5,906 nucleotides of DNA from Clostridium sp. CAG:1024 (GTDB taxonomy: Bacteria; Bacillota; Clostridia; Christensenellales; CAG-138). Every line of letters starts with the position of its first letter. The first letter of the stretch is position 1. Of this stretch, positions 1-5,074 are shown in pieces. The DNA lies in the NCBI GenBank assembly GCA_000432015.1, contig HF985530.1, positions 5,119 through 11,024 of the forward strand, read 5' to 3'. The notes under the pieces are model-generated. The model saw nothing but the letters and a program-made list of their open reading frames with translations. It searched no databases and was not told the origin of the DNA. The position numbers and the translations under genes are program-made.

Positions 1-155
1 CCCCCCGCCTCCGTCACGGCGACGACATCCCTGTCGCTCAGCGAAAATCCGTCCTCGCGCATCGCCTGCTCCACACAGTCCGCCGTGATCTTCACAATAT
101 CGTCGCCTTCGCGGATGATGGGCGCACGCACGCCGCGTGCAATCGTTGCAGCCAT
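1..155 (-). CDS. CofE-like protein (coenzyme F420-0:L-glutamate ligase family), N-terminal part only
   Basis: Only the first 51 codons lie in the window; the gene runs off the left edge. The visible protein begins MAATIARGVRAPIIREGDDI and continues with an acidic helix (ITADCVEQAMREDGF) and SLSDRDVVAVTEAG. The pattern of an R-G-V/I-R-A-P-I-I-R-x-G-D-D start, followed by 'DRDVVAVTE', matches what I know of the N-terminus of the F420-0:glutamate ligase (CofE) family, which adds glutamates to coenzyme F420 in archaea and actinobacteria. Many Firmicutes that are not known to make F420 carry homologues of unknown substrate, so the enzymatic role here is open. The start is the ATG at 155-153, with a TGAGGTGA ribosome site about 9 bases upstream. 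The catalytic and metal-binding parts are outside the window. Family assignment is fairly confident; function is not. Confidence 0.75.
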   Translation of the reverse strand, partial: MAATIARGVRAPIIREGDDIVKITADCVEQAMREDGFSLSDRDVVAVTEAG

Positions 156-162
156 TTGAGCT

Positions 163-170
163 TCACCTCA
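163..170 (-). promoter_or_regulatory. Ribosome binding site of the CofE-like gene
   Basis: Read on the minus strand, TGAGGTGA sits directly upstream of the ATG at 155-153. It is a near-ideal Shine-Dalgarno sequence and fixes the start codon of the partial gene. Confidence 0.75.
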
Positions 171-181
171 GAAAATATAAT

Positions 182-206
182 TTGTGGAGCAAAAAATACC
201 CCACAA
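182..206 (-). promoter_or_regulatory. Inverted repeat at the predicted transcription start (possible operator or 5' hairpin)
   Basis: TTGTGG at 182-187 is matched by CCACAA at 201-206, with a 13-base AT-rich spacer. Allowing one bulged base extends the arms to AATTTGTGG and CCACAATT. It lies between the candidate -10 element and the RBS of the CofE-like gene, where a repressor site or a leader hairpin would act. No known regulator site is recognised. Confidence 0.35.
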
Positions 207-212
207 TTATAA

Positions 213-240
213 AGTATATAGCAATCATTTTGTTTTGCAA
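213..240 (-). promoter_or_regulatory. Candidate sigma-A promoter of the CofE-like gene
   Basis: On the minus strand there is a TTGCAA -35-like hexamer (240-235) and a TATACT -10-like hexamer (218-213) with a 16-base spacer, in an AT-rich stretch about 60 bases before the start codon. A second hexamer, TATAAT (211-206), overlaps the region and could serve as an alternative -10, but it has no good -35 at the right distance. The predicted start of transcription is around 205-207. Confidence 0.5.
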
Positions 241-660
241 GCTGAATTTTCTTTTGCTTTCCGCTGCGGACGCGGGGGACAGGCGGCGCAGACGCGGGGG
301 CGAAAACCCCTTTCGGACGCCGCATTCGTTTCCTGAAGAGAAAAAATAGAGCGTTTCGCGACGGGCTTGCGGGGGGGAATGCCTCCTGAAAACGCATATG
401 GCATTGCCATGCGGCGCTCGGCGGACGAATGCGTACCATCGGGCTTTGCGGAGAAGCGCGAGCGGCGCGGAAGACTGCCGTTCGCTGTGCGTTTGAATCG
501 CGAGAGCGCGCGATTCTTCGCGCCGGTGGATTCGGAAGCGACAGCCCGTTTGCAGCTGGCGTATGAGAAGAAGGAACCCGTACCGCTTTCCGGGAATGCG
601 ATCCGGACCTTATGAGAATGATCTGCGCGAACGCCTTGCAAAACGCGCGCGAAACCCTAC
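241..660. other. GC-rich non-coding spacer
   Basis: No gene is supported here. Open frames exist on both strands, but their products are Arg/Ala-rich, start without a properly spaced ribosome site and resemble no family I recognise. The middle of the stretch (about 255-640) is clearly more GC-rich than the AT-rich edges next to the two genes, so it might be a decayed gene rather than a simple regulatory spacer. It contains a 13-base direct repeat with one mismatch (266-278 and 288-300, period 22), a short G4/C4 hairpin (297-310), a perfect 6-base palindrome pair (398-403/405-410) and an 8-base-pair hairpin (495-516). Confidence 0.5.
495..516. repeat. 8-bp perfect hairpin in the spacer
   Basis: GAATCGCG (495-502) and CGCGATTC (509-516) are exact reverse complements with a 6-base loop. 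No T-run follows on either strand, so it is not a standard intrinsic terminator. Its role is unknown. Confidence 0.4.
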
Positions 661-663
661 AAT
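636..663 (+). promoter_or_regulatory. Weak candidate upstream promoter for the Ig-domain protein
   Basis: TTGCAA (636-641) and TACAAT (658-663) are separated by 16 bases. If used, it would give a leader of over 200 bases for the downstream gene. It is weaker as a candidate than the proximal promoter because of its distance and GC-rich spacer. Confidence 0.25.
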
Positions 664-808
664 TTACAAGTGAAAATTTAAACTTTCTGTGACCAATTTT
701 TCTACATTTAGTGGGTGTTTATGGAGATTCTGCCCTATATCTGGGCATATGCGGCCCAAAATTGTGAAAATTTGACTTTTTCCCCGATGAAGGGCGGTTT
801 TCGGGCAG

Positions 809-838
809 TTTACATGATTCGATTCGCTGTGCTATACT
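809..838 (+). promoter_or_regulatory. Proximal promoter of the Ig/SH3 secreted protein
   Basis: TTTACA (809-814) and TATACT (833-838) with an 18-base spacer form a sigma-A-like promoter whose start would fall near 845. This gives a leader of about 40 bases before the ATG at 885. Confidence 0.55.
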
Positions 839-843
839 GCATA

Positions 844-865
844 CATAGCATCGTGTACAGCTATG
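844..865 (+). promoter_or_regulatory. 5' leader inverted repeat next to the RBS
   Basis: CATAGC (844-849) pairs exactly with GCTATG (860-865) around a 10-base loop. It starts at or near the predicted transcription start and ends a few bases before the AAAGGA ribosome site. A 5'-terminal stem in this position could stabilise the mRNA or bind a regulator. A third partial copy of the arm, GCTAT at 831-835, overlaps the -10 element. Confidence 0.35.
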
Positions 866-871
866 CGCAGA

Positions 872-876
872 AAGGA
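872..876 (+). promoter_or_regulatory. Ribosome binding site that decides the start at 885
   Basis: AAGGA (872-876) is 8 bases from the ATG at 885. The upstream in-frame ATG at 876 shares a base with this site, so it would have no usable Shine-Dalgarno. Starting at 885 also puts MKRT directly at the head of the signal peptide. Confidence 0.75.
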
Positions 877-884
877 TGTTTTGT

Positions 885-959
885 ATGAAACGCACCATTG
901 CTCTGATTCTTGCGGTCGCCATGACGCTGGCGCTTTTGCCCGTGTCCGCGCTCGCAGCG
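885..959 (+). other. Signal peptide of the Ig/SH3 protein
   Basis: MKRTIALILAVAMTLALLPV is followed by SALAA. A positively charged start, a hydrophobic core of about 15 residues and small residues at -3 and -1 (A22-L23-A24) indicate Sec-dependent export with cleavage after residue 24 or 25. There is no lipobox cysteine, so it is not a lipoprotein signal. Confidence 0.85.
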
Positions 960-3900
960 GGCGGTGAACTGAAGCCGGAAAAGACCGAGGTATCGGTCAA
1001 CATCGGCGATACGGTGAGCCCCGCCAGCTTCGGTACTATCCGCTATATAGCAGAGGACGGTACGGACGTCGGCAACGTGGCCAGTCACTGTACGCTGGGA
1101 GGTAAGAAAAGCATCAAGTATACCTATCCGGGCGTCTACACCGTAAAGCTCGCGTACAAGCCGGGTCCAGGCCAACCTGTCCCGCCGGAGAAGGAGCTCA
1201 AGGTTATCGTCCTTGCCCAGACGGACGCCCTGGCGATCATGAAGTCCGAGAGCCTGAACGCGCGCATCGCGGCAACCGGGCTTTTGCAGGGAGATACGCT
1301 GAGCCAAAGCGATTTTATCGTGAAATTCGTCAAAGCCGGCCTATCCGACGGCCCCGTTGTGACGGACTATACCTTTAAGCCCAAGACGCTCGACAAGGTC
1401 GGTCAGAACGAGATCACCTTCCAATACAATGGGCTGACCGCGACCCACATCATCGAGAACGTTCTGCCGAAGAACGACCCCAAGCTGATCGTTCAGGGAA
1501 CCTGCAAGACCGAGTACGGTCTGGGCGAAGCCTTCGATCCCACGGGTCTGACCTTTATTTGGCAGCCGCGCAACAGCCTGACCGACGCGCAGGTCGACGT
1601 GACGTCCTCCGTGACCTTCACGCCGAACACCGTGTTCTCCGAGAAGGGCGACAAGACCATCACCTTCTCCTACACGGACGCAAACGGCGATACGGCGACC
1701 GTGACCAAGGACATCAAGGTCGTGGGTCTGCTCAAGACCTTCGAGCTGACCGGCACGGTGAAGAGCTTCAGGTCGGGCGACGTCTTCAGCCCCGTCCGCC
1801 CCACCGCCACGATCTATGACTATGCGGGCAAAGAGATCGTCAAGCACGTCTTTACCGACGCGGACAACGGCGATTTCTCCTACTCGAAGAATCTGCTCAA
1901 GGCCGGGCAGAACACCGTTGAGATCACCTACACGCACCCCGCAACCGGCGAGAAGATCTCGCGCAATGTGGACGTGAACGTGCAGTCCAAGCTCAAGGAG
2001 ATCCGCCATACGGCCGGAGAGATCAAGACCTACTATGTGGGCGATACCTTCGATCCCACGGGTCTGACCTTTGAGATTGTTTATAACGAGAAGGACAGCT
2101 CCGGCAATTATTTGAAAGAAACCATCACGGGAGCGACCGCCGGCGCATATAGCCGTCTCAGCTACCCGACCGCTCCCTTTACGACGAAGGGCGCATACAC
2201 GCTGCCCGTCAGCTATCGGGATGACGTCACCGGCGAGACGGTCACCTGCAACCTCGTGATCAATATCAAGGATGCAAAGGCGGCGAAGATCGATGCTGCC
2301 ACCGTGCAGCCGAACCTCGAGGTCGTTGTCGGCGACGATTTTGATCCGGACAAGCTCTTTGAGGTGCAGTACCAGGCGCCGAACACCGAGGGCTTCAAAA
2401 AGCTCTCCTACGCGAAGGGCGAGTATACCGTCAGCCCCGCTCCGGCAGCCTTCACGGAAGCCGGCACGCAGACCTTCACCGTCAAGAAGGGCGACGTCAG
2501 CGCGACCGTGACGCTCACGGTCCTGCCCGCGATCAAGTCCATGACCGTTTCCGGGCTTGGCAGCGTAAAGCTCTATGCGGGATATCCGTTCGACCTGGCC
2601 CCCGCGACCGTGACCATCACGTTCAACCGCGGTACGCTCTGGGAGGACGCGGACGTGCGCCAGCCCATTGAGCTGAACGGCAACATGATGGATCCCTATG
2701 AGGGACTGACCTGGCCGGAGGGCACGCTCCAGGCGGGTGAGAAAACCATCAAGCTGACCTATACCGACGAGCAGACCGGCGAGAAGATCGAAAAGGACGT
2801 CACGGTCAACGTGCTCCCGCTGCTCAAGGAGCTGAAGATCGACGCGAGCGGCATTACGTTCCATGCAGACGACACGCTGGATCTTTCCGATGCGCTCGTC
2901 ACACTGACGGACAACCGCGGTACGTCGCCCATCATCGACGGCAAGAAGCTCTCCGAAGTTGCGAAAATGGCGGAGTACAGCGTTTCCTATGATAAGGTCA
3001 CGCTCAAGACCGGCAACAACCAGAAAGTCACCGTGGCCCTGACGCACAAGGCGAGCGGCGAGACGATCGCCTGCGACGTTCTCATCAACGTTCAGAAAAC
3101 GACCTATGCGTTCGTCGCAGAAATCGGCGCGCCCAAGAAGACCGACTACACCGAGGGCGAGATGTTTGATCCCTCCGGTATCGCGTGGAAGATCAAGCGC
3201 AACGGCACGGAAGAACTGACCGTTACGAGCGGTTTCAAGACCTACCCGGATCGCCCGCTGACCCCGGCGGACACCTCCGTGACCGTTGTTTACGGCGACG
3301 TCGCGAGAGTCTACCCGGTCAACGTTGCGGGCCGCACGCTTGTGAGCATCGCAGTTACGACGATGCCGCAGATCGCGAGCTTCTATGTCGGCCAGACCTT
3401 CGATCCGACCGGCATGGTTGTGACCGCGACCTATAACAACAAGACCACGGCCGAGGTCAAAGGCTATACCTACGATAAGACCGCGTTCGCGGAGAGCGAC
3501 ATCGGCACGAAGAAGATCACCCTGACCTACAAAGAGGGCGACATGACCGCGACGACCACGATCAGCATGCCTATCGTGGCGGCGCCGATCCGTGCGGTGA
3601 CGGTCGTACTGGACAAAGCGACGATCACCACGGTTGAGAGCAAGACCGAGTCGCTCAAGGCGACGGTCTATCCGACCAATGCGACGAACCAGAGCCTCGT
3701 CTGGGCTTCCTCGAACACCGCGGTCGCCCGCGTGGATCAGGCCGGAACCGTAACGGCAGTCGGCAAGGGCGTGTGCGTGATCACCGCGACCACGACCGAC
3801 GGCAGCAGCCGCTATGCGGATTGCTACGTTGTGGTGCAGCCGAAGGTCGCAGTCAAGCAGCTCGTGCTCAAGTCCAATACGATGGAACTGCTTGTGAACG

Positions 3901-4646
3901 ATTCCACGGTTTTGACCGCGACGATCACCCCGGACAACGCCACCTACAACAAGGCGACGTGGACCTCCAGCGACAGCGAGACGGTCTCCGTGGATGAGAC
4001 GGGCAAGATCACGGGCCTCAAGCTCGGCAGCGCGAACATCACAGCCACGGCGGATGGCGTTTCCGCGACCATGACGATCAAGGTCGTCAAGGAACTGACC
4101 AAGTACGGCACGGTCGTGAATTGCAGCCGCAGAGTCAACGTGCGCTCGGCAGCGGACGGCGGCGCAAAGGCCATCGGCTATGCGACCCTCGGCGCGACCT
4201 ACACCATCCTCGGCGAGTCCGGCAACTGGTATAAGATCCAGTACACGGCGTCGCAGGTCGGTTACATCTGGAAGGAATACCTCCAGGTGACCGGCAAGAG
4301 CTATGTTAGCGTTTCCGAGGGGGGTACGACCGGCGGGACGACCGCGGGCCCGCCCCCGCGCCCGCCGGGGACCGGCGGCACGGCAGGCGGCACAGGGGGG
4401 AACCCGGGCCTGACCCCAATCGATCCCTCGAACCCCTCCGGCACGAAGGTGTACACGAAGCTGACGGTCACCAACTGCAAGCGGTACTGCTACGTCCGTA
4501 AAGGAGCGAGCACGTCCACGAGCAAAGCCGGTCATGCGAAGCCCGGCGAGACCTACAAGCTCCTCGGACTGTCCGGCGACTGGTATCTGATCGACTTCAA
4601 GGGCGCACAGGTTTATATCTACAAGACCTTCGGCAAGCTCAGCTAA
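885..4646 (+). CDS. Large secreted multi-domain protein: tandem bacterial Ig-like repeats plus two SH3 domains
   Basis: The predicted product has 1253 residues. Residues 1-25 are a typical signal peptide (two basic residues, a hydrophobic core ALILAVAMTLALLPV, and an ALA-type cleavage site near 24/25). About ten Ig-like units follow at roughly 27-900, resembling the bacterial group-3 (Big_3) family, then two group-2-like (Big_2) units at about 902-1071, an SH3 domain at 1074-1138, a Gly/Thr/Pro linker at 1139-1186 and a second SH3 domain at 1187-1253. No catalytic motif is visible. Such proteins usually act outside the cell as adhesins, cell-wall-associated scaffolds or stalks; the exact role here is not known. 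There is no C-terminal LPXTG motif, S-layer homology domain or membrane anchor, so wall contact, if any, would be through the SH3 domains. The start is the ATG at 885, because AAAGGA lies 8 bases upstream; the in-frame ATG at 876 overlaps that ribosome site. The gene has its own candidate promoter and terminator. Confidence 0.93.
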   Translation: MKRTIALILAVAMTLALLPVSALAAGGELKPEKTEVSVNIGDTVSPASFGTIRYIAEDGTDVGNVASHCTLGGKKSIKYTYPGVYTVKLAYKPGPGQPVPPEKELKVIVLAQTDALAIMKSESLNARIAATGLLQGDTLSQSDFIVKFVKAGLSDGPVVTDYTFKPKTLDKVGQNEITFQYNGLTATHIIENVLPKNDPKLIVQGTCKTEYGLGEAFDPTGLTFIWQPRNSLTDAQVDVTSSVTFTPNTVFSEKGDKTITFSYTDANGDTATVTKDIKVVGLLKTFELTGTVKSFRSGDVFSPVRPTATIYDYAGKEIVKHVFTDADNGDFSYSKNLLKAGQNTVEITYTHPATGEKISRNVDVNVQSKLKEIRHTAGEIKTYYVGDTFDPTGLTFEIVYNEKDSSGNYLKETITGATAGAYSRLSYPTAPFTTKGAYTLPVSYRDDVTGETVTCNLVINIKDAKAAKIDAATVQPNLEVVVGDDFDPDKLFEVQYQAPNTEGFKKLSYAKGEYTVSPAPAAFTEAGTQTFTVKKGDVSATVTLTVLPAIKSMTVSGLGSVKLYAGYPFDLAPATVTITFNRGTLWEDADVRQPIELNGNMMDPYEGLTWPEGTLQAGEKTIKLTYTDEQTGEKIEKDVTVNVLPLLKELKIDASGITFHADDTLDLSDALVTLTDNRGTSPIIDGKKLSEVAKMAEYSVSYDKVTLKTGNNQKVTVALTHKASGETIACDVLINVQKTTYAFVAEIGAPKKTDYTEGEMFDPSGIAWKIKRNGTEELTVTSGFKTYPDRPLTPADTSVTVVYGDVARVYPVNVAGRTLVSIAVTTMPQIASFYVGQTFDPTGMVVTATYNNKTTAEVKGYTYDKTAFAESDIGTKKITLTYKEGDMTATTTISMPIVAAPIRAVTVVLDKATITTVESKTESLKATVYPTNATNQSLVWASSNTAVARVDQAGTVTAVGKGVCVITATTTDGSSRYADCYVVVQPKVAVKQLVLKSNTMELLVNDSTVLTATITPDNATYNKATWTSSDSETVSVDETGKITGLKLGSANITATADGVSATMTIKVVKELTKYGTVVNCSRRVNVRSAADGGAKAIGYATLGATYTILGESGNWYKIQYTASQVGYIWKEYLQVTGKSYVSVSEGGTTGGTTAGPPPRPPGTGGTAGGTGGNPGLTPIDPSNPSGTKVYTKLTVTNCKRYCYVRKGASTSTSKAGHAKPGETYKLLGLSGDWYLIDFKGAQVYIYKTFGKLS
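1531..1556 (+). repeat. 26-base exact direct repeat, copy 1
   Basis: This copy lies in the third Ig unit and encodes FDPTGLTF (F217 onward). It is identical base for base to 2047-2072, and identity stops on both sides. Confidence 0.85.
2047..2072 (+). repeat. 26-base exact direct repeat, copy 2
   Basis: This copy lies in the fifth Ig unit (F389 onward). It matches 1531-1556 exactly, although the rest of the two units differs widely in sequence. The other FDPTG-type sites in the gene (for example near 3399) use different codons. Confidence 0.85.
3588..4097 (+). other. Two Big_2-type Ig-like domains
   Basis: Residues about 902-988 and 989-1071 each show the group-2 bacterial Ig pattern: an opening strand ('VTVVLDKATITT', 'LVLKSNTMELLV'), an 'LKATVYPTNATNQSLVWASSNTAVA' or 'LTATITPDNATYNKATWTSSD' core (in which P-x-N-A-T and W-x-S-S are typical), a Val/Asp stretch with G-x-[VI]-T-[AG] ('GTVTAVGKG', 'GKITGLKLG'), and a closing 'ITAT...' strand. 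The first carries C964 and C980 on what should be the last two strands, possibly a disulfide. Confidence 0.85.
4104..4298 (+). other. First bacterial SH3 domain
   Basis: Residues about 1074-1138 show the bacterial SH3 (SH3_3-type) pattern: VNVRSAAD, a 'KAIGYATLGATYTILGES' segment with its central G, 'GNWYKIQY', and 'GYIWKEYL' at the end. The R-V-N-V-R-S, G-x-W-Y-K-I and V-G-Y-I steps are the family hallmarks. Such domains often bind peptidoglycan cross-bridges, which would place the protein on the wall; binding is inferred. Confidence 0.85.
4299..4442 (+). other. Gly/Thr/Pro-rich linker between the SH3 domains
   Basis: Residues about 1139-1186 are low-complexity (TTGGTTAGPPPRPP, then GTGGTAGGTGG, then PIDPSNPSG) and probably flexible or extended. 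The DNA at 4343-4370 is almost only G and C with runs of C and G. The reading frame remains intact into the second SH3 domain. Confidence 0.75.
4443..4646 (+). other. Second, divergent bacterial SH3 domain at the C-terminus
   Basis: Residues about 1187-1253 repeat the SH3 plan (YVRKGAST, 'KAGHAKPGETYKLLGLSGDW', 'YLIDFKG', 'VYIYKTFGKLS'). It differs from the first domain by two close cysteines (C1198 and C1202) and loss of the G-Y step before the last strand. It ends the protein with no anchor after it. Confidence 0.8.
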
Positions 4647-4680
4647 GCCAGCGGACAAACAAAAACATCCTGCACGATAC

Positions 4681-4716
4681 AAAGGACGGGACTAGCTCCC
4701 GTCCTTTTCGTTATTT
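4681..4716 (+). terminator. Intrinsic terminator of the Ig/SH3 gene
   Basis: AAAGGACGGGA (4681-4691) and TCCCGTCCTTT (4697-4707) form an 11-bp perfect stem with a 5-base loop, followed by TTCGTTATTT. It begins 35 bases after the stop codon at 4644-4646. Confidence 0.9.
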
Positions 4717-4929
4717 GCAAGGAAAAGAGAACACGGTCAGACCGGCGGAAAGCGCGGCCCCTCGGACGAACGGACACGGGTTTATCCGGCGTTGCCGTCC
4801 GTAGCGCCTGCGCCGCCTTGTCTCTGACTGCGTGTGGCTGTTTCCCCGTATAGAACGATCGGGCAAAAGGAAGCCGTTTTCGGGAGAGCCGTTCTCGACC
4901 GCTATTGCTGTTTCGGTCAACGCGCTATA
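4717..4929. other. Convergent intergenic spacer, no gene seen
   Basis: No open frame here has a ribosome site or a recognisable product; the 87-codon minus-strand frame runs through both terminators. A loose 6-bp inverted repeat (ACGGAC 4770-4775, GTCCGT 4797-4802) is the only structure of note. Confidence 0.5.
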
Positions 4930-4961
4930 CAAAATAAAGGACGGTCCTATGCGAACCGTCC
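4930..4961 (-). terminator. Intrinsic terminator of the HAD gene transcript
   Basis: On the minus strand GGACGGT (4961-4955) pairs with ACCGTCC (4945-4939) across a 9-base loop and is followed by TTTATTTTG (4938-4930). It lies about 115 bases after the HAD stop codon and faces the terminator of the convergent gene. Confidence 0.8.
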
Positions 4962-4979
4962 GTATTCCGTACAAAGCAG

Positions 4980-5004
4980 GGCGAGAGAGGAGCTACCTTT
5001 CGCC
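4980..5004. repeat. Imperfect hairpin between the HAD gene and its terminator
   Basis: GGCGA (4980-4984) pairs with TCGCC (5000-5004), and pairing continues inward by three more pairs including one G-T. No T-run follows, so it may only protect the transcript's 3' end. Little more can be said of 4962-5074; a T-rich run at 5028-5040 lacks a strong stem. Confidence 0.3.
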
Positions 5005-5074
5005 GAAAGATACGCTTTCCCGCAATGTCTTTTGTTTTTTCCAAGAAAAGAAAACGTCTTTCCCCTTATCCGCA

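Larger units (their letters stand above)
963..3584 (+). repeat. Array of about ten tandem Ig-like (Big_3-type) units
   Basis: Units of roughly 78-97 residues repeat through residues 27-900. The shared core is aromatic/V-x-G-[DEQ]-x-F-D-P-[TS]-G-[LMI], followed by a beta strand ending in aromatic residues. It is clearest at F217, F389, F761 and F839 (FDPTGL, FDPTGL, FDPSGI, FDPTGM), variant at F301, F486, F569 and L665, and weak near V44 and L139. Each unit closes with a pattern such as 'TITFSYTD', 'VEITYTHPATGE', 'IKLTYTDEQTGE' or 'ITLTYKEGD' and then a strand like 'DVNV' or 'VNVLP'. This fits the two-sheet Ig-like fold with the conserved motif near its start. The first two units are the most divergent. 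The boundaries are my reading and could shift by several residues. Confidence 0.8.

Noticed and set aside
367..615. 82-codon plus-strand open frame in the spacer
   Set aside because: It starts at TTG without a ribosome site, has an Arg/Ala-rich product with no recognised motif, and no promoter precedes it.
225..641. 138-codon minus-strand open frame in the spacer
   Set aside because: It runs through the candidate promoter of the CofE-like gene, has a low-complexity basic product, and resembles no known protein.
876..884. In-frame upstream ATG as start of the Ig/SH3 protein
   Set aside because: It overlaps the AAGGA ribosome site and would put FC before the basic start of the signal peptide; the ATG at 885 has correct spacing.
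963..3584. Regular repeats as a possible CRISPR or tandem-repeat array
   Set aside because: The periodicity is at protein level, with units of 78-97 residues and mostly diverged DNA; it is an in-frame domain array.
4343..4370. G/C-only tract as a possible frameshift or assembly error
   Set aside because: The reading frame continues unbroken into a recognisable SH3 domain, so no disruption is indicated.
1341..4682. A very long minus-strand open frame of 1113 codons antisense to the Ig/SH3 gene
   Set aside because: Its product is Arg/Gly/Asp/His-rich without family signatures and mirrors the repeats of the plus-strand gene. The GC-biased third positions of the real gene suppress stops in this antisense frame, and it reads through the terminator stem at 4681-4707.
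4711..4974. 87-codon minus-strand open frame in the convergent spacer
   Set aside because: It spans the HAD terminator hairpin and ends in the T-rich tail of the other terminator; no ribosome site or family match.
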